Source: Salinicoccus halitifaciens (GTDB lineage Bacteria; Bacillota; Bacilli; Staphylococcales; Salinicoccaceae). Taken from it: a stretch of 64,000 nucleotides of DNA. Below, one piece after another: positions 1 to 7,241 of the stretch. Each line of letters begins with the position of its first letter. Position 1 is the first letter of the stretch. Below the pieces are notes generated by a model. It was not told where the DNA came from. It saw only the letters and a list, made by a program, of their open reading frames with translations, and made no database searches. The stretch spans positions 682,001 through 746,000 of the forward strand of contig NZ_JAJNCU010000001.1 in assembly GCF_021026095.1 (NCBI RefSeq), in the 5' to 3' direction. Made by a program: the position numbers and the translations under genes.

Positions 1-283
1 CCGTCGCATACTCACCCGCATACCTTGCCGAATAAATACCCGGTGCCCCGTTAAGTGCATCAACCGACAGGCCGGAGTCGTCGCTGATGACGGGCAGTCC
101 GAGCGCCTGTGACGCCGCCTCGGATTTCAGAACGGCATTGCCGCTGAAAGTATCCGCCGTTTCATCCACTTCAAAATCCGGTATGAGTGTTTTTATGCCG
201 ACCACTTCATAACCTTTGAATACGGCCTTGAAGTCGTTGATTTTTCCTGCATTCCCTGTTGCGATAACAATTTTCCCTGTCAT
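1..283 (-). CDS. rdgB: RdgB/HAM1-type (d)ITP/XTP pyrophosphatase, 3' end outside window
   Basis: Only the first 94 codons are present; the gene runs off the left edge. The family hydrolyses non-canonical purine triphosphates (dITP, XTP) to monophosphates and pyrophosphate, keeping them out of DNA. Visible hallmarks are the N-terminal nucleotide-binding motif IATGNAGK, the catalytic segment ISDDSGLSVDAL and PGIYSARYAG. The start is ATG at 281-283 behind AAGGTG. The gene follows murI by two bases, the murI-rdgB order known in Bacillus and Staphylococcus, so the two are almost certainly cotranscribed and translationally coupled. Function is known for the family; nothing unusual is seen in the visible part. 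Confidence 0.93.
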   Translation of the reverse strand, partial: MTGKIVIATGNAGKINDFKAVFKGYEVVGIKTLIPDFEVDETADTFSGNAVLKSEAASQALGLPVISDDSGLSVDALNGAPGIYSARYAGEYAT

Positions 284-285
284 AT

Positions 286-1089
286 CTACACCTTCAATTC
301 TATTTCTTTCATGTCATACTTCAATTCAGGCAGCCAGTCCCGCAGGATATACTTGAAACGGCTGCTGTCCCCGTTGATCAATATCGTATGCGTCACCTCA
401 CCGGCAGGCGGCCTGAGGATCTTCTGGTAGTTCAGCATCGAACTCACCTCACGTGCCGTTTCATACCCGGAATCTATGACCGCTTTCCTGCCCTCAAAAT
501 ACCGTCTGATGCTTTCTTTCAGCAGGGGATAATGCGTACAGCCCAATATCACAGTATCCGCATCACTGTGCATATGGGCTTTCAGTGCCTGATGGATGAC
601 GATGCCGGTGACGATATCATCCTTGTAGCGCAATTCCTCCACCAGGGGAACAAAGGCCGGGCATGCCTGGCTGGTCACTTCGAAATTCTGGTTCAGCCTC
701 ATGATTGCGTCCGGATACGCATTGGATTTGACGGTGCCTGAAGTCGCAAGGACAAGCACTTTCCCATTGCGGCTGTGCTGGATGGCACTCCTTGCGCCGG
801 GGCCGATCACGCCGATGACCGGTATTTCCAGTCTTTCCCTTAATATCTCCAGGGCGGCTGCCGTTGCCGTATTACAGGCGATGACAAGCATTTTGATGTC
901 TTTTGCCACCAGATATTCCGCCACCTGGATGGTGTATGCCCTCACCGTCTCCAGGTCCTTTTCGCCATAGGGACATCTTGAAATGTCCCCGAAGTACAAA
1001 ATCCGTTCGTTCGGCAGCTGCCGCGTGATCTCCCTAACGACGGTCATTCCCCCGACCCCTGAATCCATCACTCCGATCGGCCTATCCAT
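286..1089 (-). CDS. murI: Glutamate racemase
   Basis: 267-residue cofactor-independent racemase converting L-glutamate to D-glutamate for peptidoglycan precursors in the cytoplasm. The two catalytic cysteines are visible as Cys72 in ACNTATAA and Cys184 in GCTHYPLL, and the N-terminal MDSGVGG loop carries the conserved Asp-Ser. The open frame extends 30 codons upstream, but ATG at 1087-1089 has a good AGAGGA ribosome site and gives the family's usual N-terminus. Its first 8 bases overlap the 3' end of the MarR gene, and rdgB follows after 2 bases, so the three form one operon. Confidence 0.96.
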   Translation of the reverse strand: MDRPIGVMDSGVGGMTVVREITRQLPNERILYFGDISRCPYGEKDLETVRAYTIQVAEYLVAKDIKMLVIACNTATAAALEILRERLEIPVIGVIGPGARSAIQHSRNGKVLVLATSGTVKSNAYPDAIMRLNQNFEVTSQACPAFVPLVEELRYKDDIVTGIVIHQALKAHMHSDADTVILGCTHYPLLKESIRRYFEGRKAVIDSGYETAREVSSMLNYQKILRPPAGEVTHTILINGDSSRFKYILRDWLPELKYDMKEIELKV

Positions 1090-1525
1090 GCGTCCTCTTT
1101 TCACTTTCCCGCAGGATGGACTCGAGCAATTCCGGAAGCAGTTCCATCTCATCCTTATCCAGATGTGCAGTGATATCACGTATATAGGAAATGCGCTTAT
1201 CGATCACTTTACGTATGACCTCTTTGCCTTTCGGCTCCATCTTGACCAGCACAAGGCGCTTGTCTTTCTCGGATTTATAGCGTTTGACGAGATTCTGGTT
1301 TTCGAGTTTGTCAACGATGTCGGTGGTTGTGGAATGGGCCAGATACATCCTGCTGGACAGTTCCCCGATCGTAATGCCTTCCTTGTCACCGACCCACTGC
1401 AGCGCGACAAACTGGGGCGGGGATATTTCGTATTCATTCAATATTTCACGGCCATGAGCTCTCACGTGCACTGAAATATACCTGATAGATTTTTCTATGG
1501 AAATGATCAAATCTTTATCTGCCAT
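1082..1525 (-). CDS. MarR-family transcriptional regulator (YsmB-like)
   Basis: 147-residue winged-helix protein of the MarR family. The recognition-helix region (ITIGELSSRMYLAHSTTTD, about residues 51-69) is followed by the wing with the DKR motif (SEKDKRLV). The ligand and targets cannot be read from sequence. It is the first gene of the MarR-murI-rdgB operon and overlaps murI by 8 bases. The same neighbour is present upstream of glutamate racemase in Bacillus (ysmB) and staphylococci, so the context is ancient. A TATAAT at 1557-1562 (minus strand) lies a short distance upstream, but its -35 is poor. Confidence 0.88.
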   Translation of the reverse strand: MADKDLIISIEKSIRYISVHVRAHGREILNEYEISPPQFVALQWVGDKEGITIGELSSRMYLAHSTTTDIVDKLENQNLVKRYKSEKDKRLVLVKMEPKGKEVIRKVIDKRISYIRDITAHLDKDEMELLPELLESILRESEKRTHG

Positions 1526-1584
1526 TCATTCCAGTCCTCACTCTGATTTTCTTTTAATTATATCTTAAATGGGCACAAAAAAAT

Positions 1585-1607
1585 AGGAAGAGCTGTACGC
1601 TCTTCCT
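1585..1607 (-). terminator. Terminator of the sdhCAB operon
   Basis: A perfect 9-bp stem (AGGAAGAGC / GCTCTTCCT) with a 5-base loop, followed on the minus strand by seven T residues. It lies 9 bases after the sdhB stop codon. Confidence 0.93.
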
Positions 1608-1616
1608 AAAATATGA

Positions 1617-2384
1617 TCAATCGACCTGGTGGTCACTTCCGAAGAATGATTTGAATGCATGGAAAGTCGTCTCTCTCTGCATCGCTGCGATAGAAGTGGT
1701 CAAAGGAATGCCCTGCGGACAAGCTTTAACACAGTTTTGTGCCATGCCGCACTCGGAAACTCCGCCGACACCCATCAGGGCTTCGAGGCGTTCGTGTTTG
1801 TTCATGCTGCCTGTCGGATGCAGGTTGAACAGTCTGACCTGGGAAATCGGTGCAGCACCGATGAACTTGGAACGGTCGTTGACGTTCGGGCAGACTTCCA
1901 GACATACGCCGCATGTCATGCATTTTGACAGTTCATAGGCTGTCTGGCGCTTTTTCTCAGGCATCCTCGGACCCGGTCCAAGATCGTAAGTACCATCGAT
2001 CGGAACCCATGCCTGAACGCGCTTCAGGCTGTCGAACATGAATGAACGGTCGATCTGCAAGTCTTTTACGATCGGGAATGTGGACATCGGTTCAAGTTTG
2101 ATCGGCTGCTCGTACTGGTCGATCAGTGCAGTACAGGATTGTCTCGCCGTACCGTTGATCACCATTGAACACGCACCGCACACCTCTTCGAGGCAGCTCA
2201 TGTCCCATGTCACCGGTGTCGTTTTATCGCCTTTGGCATTGACAGGGTTCCTCTGGATTTCCATCAAAGCACTGATCACGTTCATATTCTCGCGGTACGG
2301 TACTTCGAAATCTTCCCAGTACGGGCTTGATTCAGGATTCTCCTGCCTTTTTATGGATAATCTTATCGTTTTATTTTCAGCCAT
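1617..2384 (-). CDS. sdhB: Succinate dehydrogenase iron-sulfur subunit
   Basis: 255-residue electron-transfer subunit of respiratory complex II, carrying electrons from the SdhA flavin to quinone through three clusters. All ligands are visible: Cys64, 69, 72 and 84 for [2Fe-2S], Cys155, 158 and 161 (with 165) for [4Fe-4S], and Cys212, 218 and 222 for [3Fe-4S]. Last gene of the sdhCAB operon. Its ATG overlaps the sdhA stop (TAATG), so translation is coupled. The protein sits on the cytoplasmic face of the membrane. Length and motifs are normal. Confidence 0.97.
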   Translation of the reverse strand: MAENKTIRLSIKRQENPESSPYWEDFEVPYRENMNVISALMEIQRNPVNAKGDKTTPVTWDMSCLEEVCGACSMVINGTARQSCTALIDQYEQPIKLEPMSTFPIVKDLQIDRSFMFDSLKRVQAWVPIDGTYDLGPGPRMPEKKRQTAYELSKCMTCGVCLEVCPNVNDRSKFIGAAPISQVRLFNLHPTGSMNKHERLEALMGVGGVSECGMAQNCVKACPQGIPLTTSIAAMQRETTFHAFKSFFGSDHQVD

Positions 2385-4153
2385 TATTTTTTGGCACCTC
2401 CAGTTGATTTTGAAGTATAGTCACGTTTACGAGGCGGGATCAGGCTGACGTCAACATCTTCATATTCAAATCTTGGTGCTTCGAAGTCCCCCTGGAAGTA
2501 GGCTTTTGTCGTCTTAAGCCATTCTTCGTCGTTACGTTCAGGGAAATCCGGTTTGAAGTGTGCACCGCGTGACTCGTTACGGTTGAGTGCCCCGATCGTG
2601 ATCACACGCGCAAGCACAAGCATGTTCCAAAGCTGTCTTGTAAAGAACGCTGCCTGGTTGCTCCACTTCCTTGTATCGTTGAGGTTGATGTTTTTATAAC
2701 GTTCCATCAACTCGACGATCTTTTTATCTGTCGCTTCAAGTTGGTCGTTATAACGTACAACAGTGACGTTGTCGGTCATGAGCTCACCCAGTTCCTTATG
2801 GATGACATAGGCGTTCTCTTCACCGTCCATGTTCAGGATGTTTTCGAATCTTTCCACTTCAGCCTGTTTCGCTTTCTCGTAAATCGATTCGTCAAGATCT
2901 TCGTATGAGGTCTCGAGACCTTTGACATAGTCGATCGCTTTCGGACCTGCAACCATGCCGCCGTAGATTGCGGACAACAGTGAGTTCGCACCGAGGCGGT
3001 TTGCGCCGTGCTGTGAGTAATCACACTCGCCTGCTGCAAACAAGCCCGGGATATTGGTCATCTGGTCGTAATCCACGTACAGCCCGCCCATTGAATAATG
3101 CACGGCCGGGAAAATCTTCATAGGCACTTTACGCGGATCGTCTCCGGTGAACTTCTCGTAAATTTCGATGATGCCGCCGAGCTTGATGTCAAGCTCTTTT
3201 GGATCTTTATGTGACAGGTCGAGGTAGACCATGTTTTCGCCGTTGATGCCGAGTTTCTGGTTGACACAGACGTCGAAGATTTCCCTTGTCGCGATATCGC
3301 GGGGTACAAGGTTACCGTAGTCCGGGTATTTCTCTTCAAGGAAATACCAGGGCTTGCCGTCTTTGTACGTCCAGATCCTTCCGCCTTCACCACGCGCAGA
3401 TTCACTCATCAGGCGCAGCTTATCGTCGCCGGGGATCGCCGTCGGGTGGATTTGGATGAATTCACCGTTCGCATAGATTGCACCCTGCTGATAAACGATG
3501 GAAGCGGCCGAACCTGTATTGATCATGGAGTTCGTTGATTTTCCGAAAATGATTCCCGGTCCGCCTGTCGCCATGATGACAGCATCCGATTTGAATGTTT
3601 CGATTTCGCCGCTGTCGATTTTCTGGGCGGAAACCCCGCGTGATTTGCCTTCATCATCAAGGACGATGCCGAGGAATTCCCAGCCTTCATATTTCGTGAC
3701 CAGGCCGTCCACTTCGTACCTCCGCACCTGCTCATCCAGTGCGTAAAGCAGCTGCTGGCCGGTCGTGGCGCCGGCAAATGCCGTCCTGTGGTAAAGTGTT
3801 CCGCCGAAACGTCTGAAGTCCAGCAGGCCTTCAGGCGTCCTGTTGAATGTAACACCCATCCGGTCAAGCAGGTGGATGATTTCCGGCGCAGCGTCTGTCA
3901 TTGCCTGTACAGGCGGCTGGTTTGCCAGGAAGTCTCCGCCGTATACCGTGTCGTCAAAATGTATGGCAGTCGAATCGCCCTCACCTTTTGTGTTCACTGC
4001 GCCGTTTATACCGCCCTGGGCACATACAGAGTGAGATCGTTTCACAGGTACAATTGAAAACAAATCAACTTCAGCACCTGTTTCTGCCGCTTTAATCGTC
4101 GCCATAAGGCCGGCGAGACCGCCGCCAACGACGATGATTTTATTGTTCGCCAT
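2384..4153 (-). CDS. sdhA: Succinate dehydrogenase flavoprotein subunit
   Basis: 589-residue catalytic subunit oxidising succinate to fumarate in the TCA cycle. The N-terminal dinucleotide fold reads VVGGGLAGLMATIKAAE. The covalent FAD attachment histidine lies in RSHSVCAQGGINGAV. The active-site region includes the IHPTAIPG segment and the late HGANRLGANSLL motif. ATG at 4151-4153 follows GGAGTG. It sits between sdhC (17 bases upstream) and sdhB (1-base overlap). No anomaly seen. Confidence 0.97.
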   Translation of the reverse strand: MANNKIIVVGGGLAGLMATIKAAETGAEVDLFSIVPVKRSHSVCAQGGINGAVNTKGEGDSTAIHFDDTVYGGDFLANQPPVQAMTDAAPEIIHLLDRMGVTFNRTPEGLLDFRRFGGTLYHRTAFAGATTGQQLLYALDEQVRRYEVDGLVTKYEGWEFLGIVLDDEGKSRGVSAQKIDSGEIETFKSDAVIMATGGPGIIFGKSTNSMINTGSAASIVYQQGAIYANGEFIQIHPTAIPGDDKLRLMSESARGEGGRIWTYKDGKPWYFLEEKYPDYGNLVPRDIATREIFDVCVNQKLGINGENMVYLDLSHKDPKELDIKLGGIIEIYEKFTGDDPRKVPMKIFPAVHYSMGGLYVDYDQMTNIPGLFAAGECDYSQHGANRLGANSLLSAIYGGMVAGPKAIDYVKGLETSYEDLDESIYEKAKQAEVERFENILNMDGEENAYVIHKELGELMTDNVTVVRYNDQLEATDKKIVELMERYKNINLNDTRKWSNQAAFFTRQLWNMLVLARVITIGALNRNESRGAHFKPDFPERNDEEWLKTTKAYFQGDFEAPRFEYEDVDVSLIPPRKRDYTSKSTGGAKK

Positions 4154-4170
4154 GTTTTACACTCCTCTAA

Positions 4171-4782
4171 TTAAATAAACGCTAATATTGCCTGGATGCC
4201 GATGACGCTCACTATCACGAATACAATCAGTGACACATAACCCATGATTCTCTGGGATTTGTCGGATTGGGTGATGCCCCACGTGATCATGAAGGTCCAT
4301 AAACCGTTTGCAAAATGGTATACGGTCGCAAGGATACCCACGATATAGAACACGAGCCACCACGGATTCTCGACGATATCCGCCACCAGATCGAAGTCCA
4401 GATCCACACCCATGAACACCTGCACCCTCGTCTGATACACGTGGATCGCTATGAATATGAAGGATAAGACTCCCGTCACCCTTTGCAGCACGAAGTTGAT
4501 GTTACGGTAAGTATTTGGAAAACCGTATCTGTACTGGGCTGTAAAAGCTATGTAAATACCATAAATTCCATGGAATAATATCGGGATGTAAATCACAAAA
4601 ATCTCCAGGAATATGACAAATGGTAAGTTGCCCATGAACCCCGCCGCTTGGTTGAATGCTTCCTCACCCCTTGTTGCAAAGTGGTTAACCACCAGGTGTT
4701 GTACTAAAAACACACCCAGAGGAATAACACCAAGCAACGAGTGGATCCTGCGTATTAAAAAACTTGAATCTTGTTTCGACAC
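4171..4782 (-). CDS. sdhC: Succinate dehydrogenase cytochrome b558 subunit
   Basis: 203-residue membrane anchor of the Bacillus-type (type B) complex II, which has one anchor polypeptide with five membrane helices and binds two b hemes. Histidines that could ligate heme lie in RIHSLLG, VQHLVVNHF, HGIYGIY, AIHVYQT and YHFANGLW. The start is GTG at 4780-4782, 7 bases behind a run of six G. First gene of sdhCAB; a strong promoter is 50 bases upstream. Length agrees with the Bacillus and Staphylococcus proteins. Confidence 0.95.
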   Translation of the reverse strand: MSKQDSSFLIRRIHSLLGVIPLGVFLVQHLVVNHFATRGEEAFNQAAGFMGNLPFVIFLEIFVIYIPILFHGIYGIYIAFTAQYRYGFPNTYRNINFVLQRVTGVLSFIFIAIHVYQTRVQVFMGVDLDFDLVADIVENPWWLVFYIVGILATVYHFANGLWTFMITWGITQSDKSQRIMGYVSLIVFVIVSVIGIQAILAFI

Positions 4783-4814
4783 TTGAATTCCCCCCTAACT
4801 CTACTATCATTACA

Positions 4815-4903
4815 TTTTCACAATCTCTATTTTACGCTTATGGATAGTAGAAATCAAGGCACTTTGAAGGGATATCGTCAATGTTATTAAAAGATTGTGA
4901 AAA
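4815..4903. promoter_or_regulatory. Inverted repeat flanking the sdh promoter
   Basis: TTTTCACAATCT at 4815-4826 and its exact reverse complement AGATTGTGAAAA at 4892-4903 lie on either side of the -10/-35 elements, 65 bases apart. Each contains TTGTGAA, the half-site of the redox repressor Rex, but neither has a good second half-site. Operator function is inferred only. Confidence 0.4.
4829..4857 (-). promoter_or_regulatory. Sigma-A promoter of sdhCAB
   Basis: Minus-strand TTGATT, 17-base spacer, TAAAAT, about 50 bases before the sdhC start. The promoter is framed by a perfect 12-base inverted repeat (see 4815-4903). Confidence 0.8.
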
Positions 4904-4918
4904 TTTAATCGTGGTTGG

Positions 4919-6685
4919 TCACTTAATACTCTCTATAATGTGCTCCGCCACTTTTTTCGGGATGCCGATTTCAGTGAAGTCATCGACTTCTTTTTCTTTC
5001 ATCCGTTTGATCGAACCGAAATGCTTCAGCAGTTTCTGCTTCCTTTTCGGCCCCACACCCTCTATACCATCGAGCACCGACATGGACTGTGATTTGCTCC
5101 GCAGATTCCTGTGGAAACTGATCGCAAACCGGTGCACTTCATCCTGTATGCGCTGCAGAAGATAAAAGCTTTGTGAATTTTTCTTGAGCGGCACGATTTC
5201 GGCATTCTCCCCGAACAGAAGCTCAGCCGTCTGGTGTTTGTCGTTCTTTGCCAGGCCGGCAACCGGGATGTCGAGCGACATCTCATCAAGCAGCACCGAC
5301 TTCACCGTGTTCATGTGGCCGATGCCGCCATCCACGATGATGAGGTTCGGGAGCGGGAGCCCCTCTTTCAGCACCCTTGTATATCTTCTCCTGACCGCCT
5401 CTGCCATGGATGCATAATCATCAATGTTGTCGACGGTCCTGATTTTGAACTTCCTGTAGTCCTTCTTGCTCGGTTTGCCGTCGACGAAAGAGACCATGAC
5501 GCTGACGGGGTCGACGCCCTGGATGTTGGAGTTGTCGAATGCCTCTATGCGTATCGGCGTCTCGATATCCAGCGCTTCGCCGAGTGCTTCGATCGCTTTG
5601 ACCGTCCTTCTCTCATCACGCTCGATGATGTCGAATTTATTTTCGACGGCAATACGTGCATTTTTATTGGCAAGGTCCACCATCTCTTTTTTGGCGCCCC
5701 GCACCGGCTGCAGGATTTTCGTATCGACGATCTCCGAGATAATGTCTTTATCGAACTCTTTCGGCAGGTGGACTTCCTTCGGCAGGAGATTCGATTTCAG
5801 GTCGTAGAACTGGACGATGAAACGGTAGAACTCTTCCTCCACATCGTCATTGATCGGGAACAGTTCCGCCTTCTTCTCTATCAGGTTGCCGTTCCTGATG
5901 AGGAGGACGGAGACCGACATCCAGCCCTTCGATACGCTGTAACCGAACACATCACGCGCCGTCATGTCCGCCGTCATCATCTTCTGCTTCATCATCGTAT
6001 TTTCTATATGCCCCATAAGGTCGCGGTATTCCTTCGCTTTCTCGAACTCGAGCGCTTCGGCTGCTGTTTCCATCTTGGACTTCAAATCGTCCATGATTTC
6101 ATCGGTTTCGCCGTTCAGAAAGCGCGTGATCCCTCTTTTCATCTCTTCATACTGCTCCTGCTCCACATTGAAGACACACGGGCCGAGGCACTGCCCGATA
6201 TGATAATACAGGCACAGTTTGTCCGGCATCGTGTTGCATTTCCTGAGCGGATAGATGCGGTCGAGCAGCTTCTTCGTCTCATAGGCACTGTAGGCGTTCG
6301 GATACGGCCCGAAATAAGTGCCGGTGGACGGCTTGACCGTCCTTGTGACAAGGAGGCGCGGATGTTTTTCCTTCGTGATCTTTATGAACGGGTAGCTCTT
6401 ATCATCTTTTAACAGAATGTTGTATCTCGGATAGTGCTTCTTGATGAGGTTCAGCTCAAGGAGCAGGGACTCCACTTCCGTCGAGGTCACGATGAAGTCG
6501 AAGTCCGTGATCTCCCGTACGAGGCGCATCGTCTTTTCATCGTGCGCACCTGTAAAATAAGATCTTACACGGTTACGCAGGTTTTTTGATTTGCCGACGT
6601 AGAGGATTTCCCCGTATTTGTCCTTCATCAGATAGCAGCCCGGTTCAGCCGGCAGCACCGAGAGTTTCAATTTTAATTCTGACAT
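4919..6685 (-). CDS. uvrC: Excinuclease ABC subunit C
   Basis: 588-residue dual endonuclease of nucleotide excision repair that incises both sides of a lesion bound by UvrAB. Order of domains: N-terminal GIY-YIG nuclease ([19 protein letters not shown], about residues 17-35) for the 3' cut, a UVR coiled coil that contacts UvrB near residues 200-235, the RNase H-like nuclease (FDNSNIQG...) for the 5' cut, and C-terminal helix-hairpin-helix repeats ([15 protein letters not shown]). Two ATGs are possible; the second (6683-6685) is chosen because GAGGG sits 6 bases before it and directly abuts the first. Lies between trxA and sdhC as in related genomes. Confidence 0.95.
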   Translation of the reverse strand: MSELKLKLSVLPAEPGCYLMKDKYGEILYVGKSKNLRNRVRSYFTGAHDEKTMRLVREITDFDFIVTSTEVESLLLELNLIKKHYPRYNILLKDDKSYPFIKITKEKHPRLLVTRTVKPSTGTYFGPYPNAYSAYETKKLLDRIYPLRKCNTMPDKLCLYYHIGQCLGPCVFNVEQEQYEEMKRGITRFLNGETDEIMDDLKSKMETAAEALEFEKAKEYRDLMGHIENTMMKQKMMTADMTARDVFGYSVSKGWMSVSVLLIRNGNLIEKKAELFPINDDVEEEFYRFIVQFYDLKSNLLPKEVHLPKEFDKDIISEIVDTKILQPVRGAKKEMVDLANKNARIAVENKFDIIERDERRTVKAIEALGEALDIETPIRIEAFDNSNIQGVDPVSVMVSFVDGKPSKKDYRKFKIRTVDNIDDYASMAEAVRRRYTRVLKEGLPLPNLIIVDGGIGHMNTVKSVLLDEMSLDIPVAGLAKNDKHQTAELLFGENAEIVPLKKNSQSFYLLQRIQDEVHRFAISFHRNLRSKSQSMSVLDGIEGVGPKRKQKLLKHFGSIKRMKEKEVDDFTEIGIPKKVAEHIIESIK

Positions 6686-6718
6686 ACTCATCCCTCTTTA
6701 AACTTATCTGTACAAAAA

Positions 6719-6738
6719 AACCGCCAATATTGGCGGTT
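6719..6738 (-). terminator. Terminator of trxA
   Basis: Perfect palindrome AACCGCCAATATTGGCGGTT followed on the minus strand by five more T. It separates trxA from uvrC. Confidence 0.92.
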
Positions 6739-6745
6739 CAGATTA

Positions 6746-7060
6746 TTAAGCGTGTTTTTCAATCAATGCAACCAACTGTTCTTTCGGCTGGAAACCGACG
6801 ACTTTATCGACAGGCTCGCCATCTTTGAAAAGAATCAGAGTTGGAATGCTCATAACTTCATATTCACTTGCAGTGGCACCGTTGGCATCCACATCGAGCT
6901 TAGCGATGTCTGCTTTGCCTTCAACCTCAACTGCAACTTCTTCAAGTACTGGAGCAATCATTTTACATGGTCCACACCAAGTTGCCCAGAAGTCCACTAA
7001 TGTTACACCGTTAGCAACTTCGTCTTTAAAATTCTGATCGTTCACATCATATAATGCCAT
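6746..7060 (-). CDS. trxA: Thioredoxin
   Basis: 104-residue cytosolic disulfide reductase with the redox motif WCGPC (Cys29, Cys32), cis-proline segment MSIPTL and the usual fold length. It reduces ribonucleotide reductase, methionine sulfoxide reductases and others using electrons from TrxB. An upstream in-frame ATG (7064-7066) exists, but the second ATG has the better spacing from GGAGG and matches family N-termini. It has its own promoter (7097-7125) and terminator, so it is a single-gene unit. Confidence 0.97.
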   Translation of the reverse strand: MALYDVNDQNFKDEVANGVTLVDFWATWCGPCKMIAPVLEEVAVEVEGKADIAKLDVDANGATASEYEVMSIPTLILFKDGEPVDKVVGFQPKEQLVALIEKHA

Positions 7061-7096
7061 GTTCATATACCTCCATTAATTCCAATTTATAAATTG

Positions 7097-7125
7097 ATTA
7101 TAACGTATTGTCCTTCACTCCACAA
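7097..7125 (-). promoter_or_regulatory. Sigma-A promoter of trxA
   Basis: TTGTGG, 17 bases, TATAAT on the minus strand, with the -10 about 37 bases before the trxA start. It lies just past the stop of the 32-codon gene. Confidence 0.75.
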
Positions 7126-7134
7126 TTGAATTGC

Positions 7135-7233
7135 TTAAGCAAAAAACAATAAATAGATTATTCCAGCAATAAACATCACTATGCCCACTGCGATCAGCAC
7201 CTTTGCCAATTTCAGCATATCAAAGTTATCCAA
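7135..7233 (-). CDS. Small single-span membrane protein (32 aa)
   Basis: Unrecognised 32-codon gene directly after mutS2. It starts at TTG (7231-7233), with AGGTGA 5 bases before it and overlapping the mutS2 stop region, so translation is probably coupled to mutS2. The product is a short charged N-terminus followed by one hydrophobic helix (LIAVGIVMFIAGIIYLLFF) ending in Ala. It resembles the N-terminal half of DUF2905 proteins but is too short to assign. No function is proposed. Being real rests on the ribosome site, the position and the membrane-like composition. Confidence 0.55.
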   Translation of the reverse strand: MDNFDMLKLAKVLIAVGIVMFIAGIIYLLFFA

Positions 7234-7241
7234 ACCGTCAC

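Noticed and set aside
5234-6412. Long plus-strand open frame (392 codons) opposite uvrC
   Set aside because: It is antisense to a clear uvrC gene, has no family resemblance or ribosome site, and its His/Arg-rich composition is that of the complement of a biased coding strand.
6713-6738. Terminator of uvrC readthrough from the plus strand
   Set aside because: T run is on the minus strand only, so it ends trxA transcripts.
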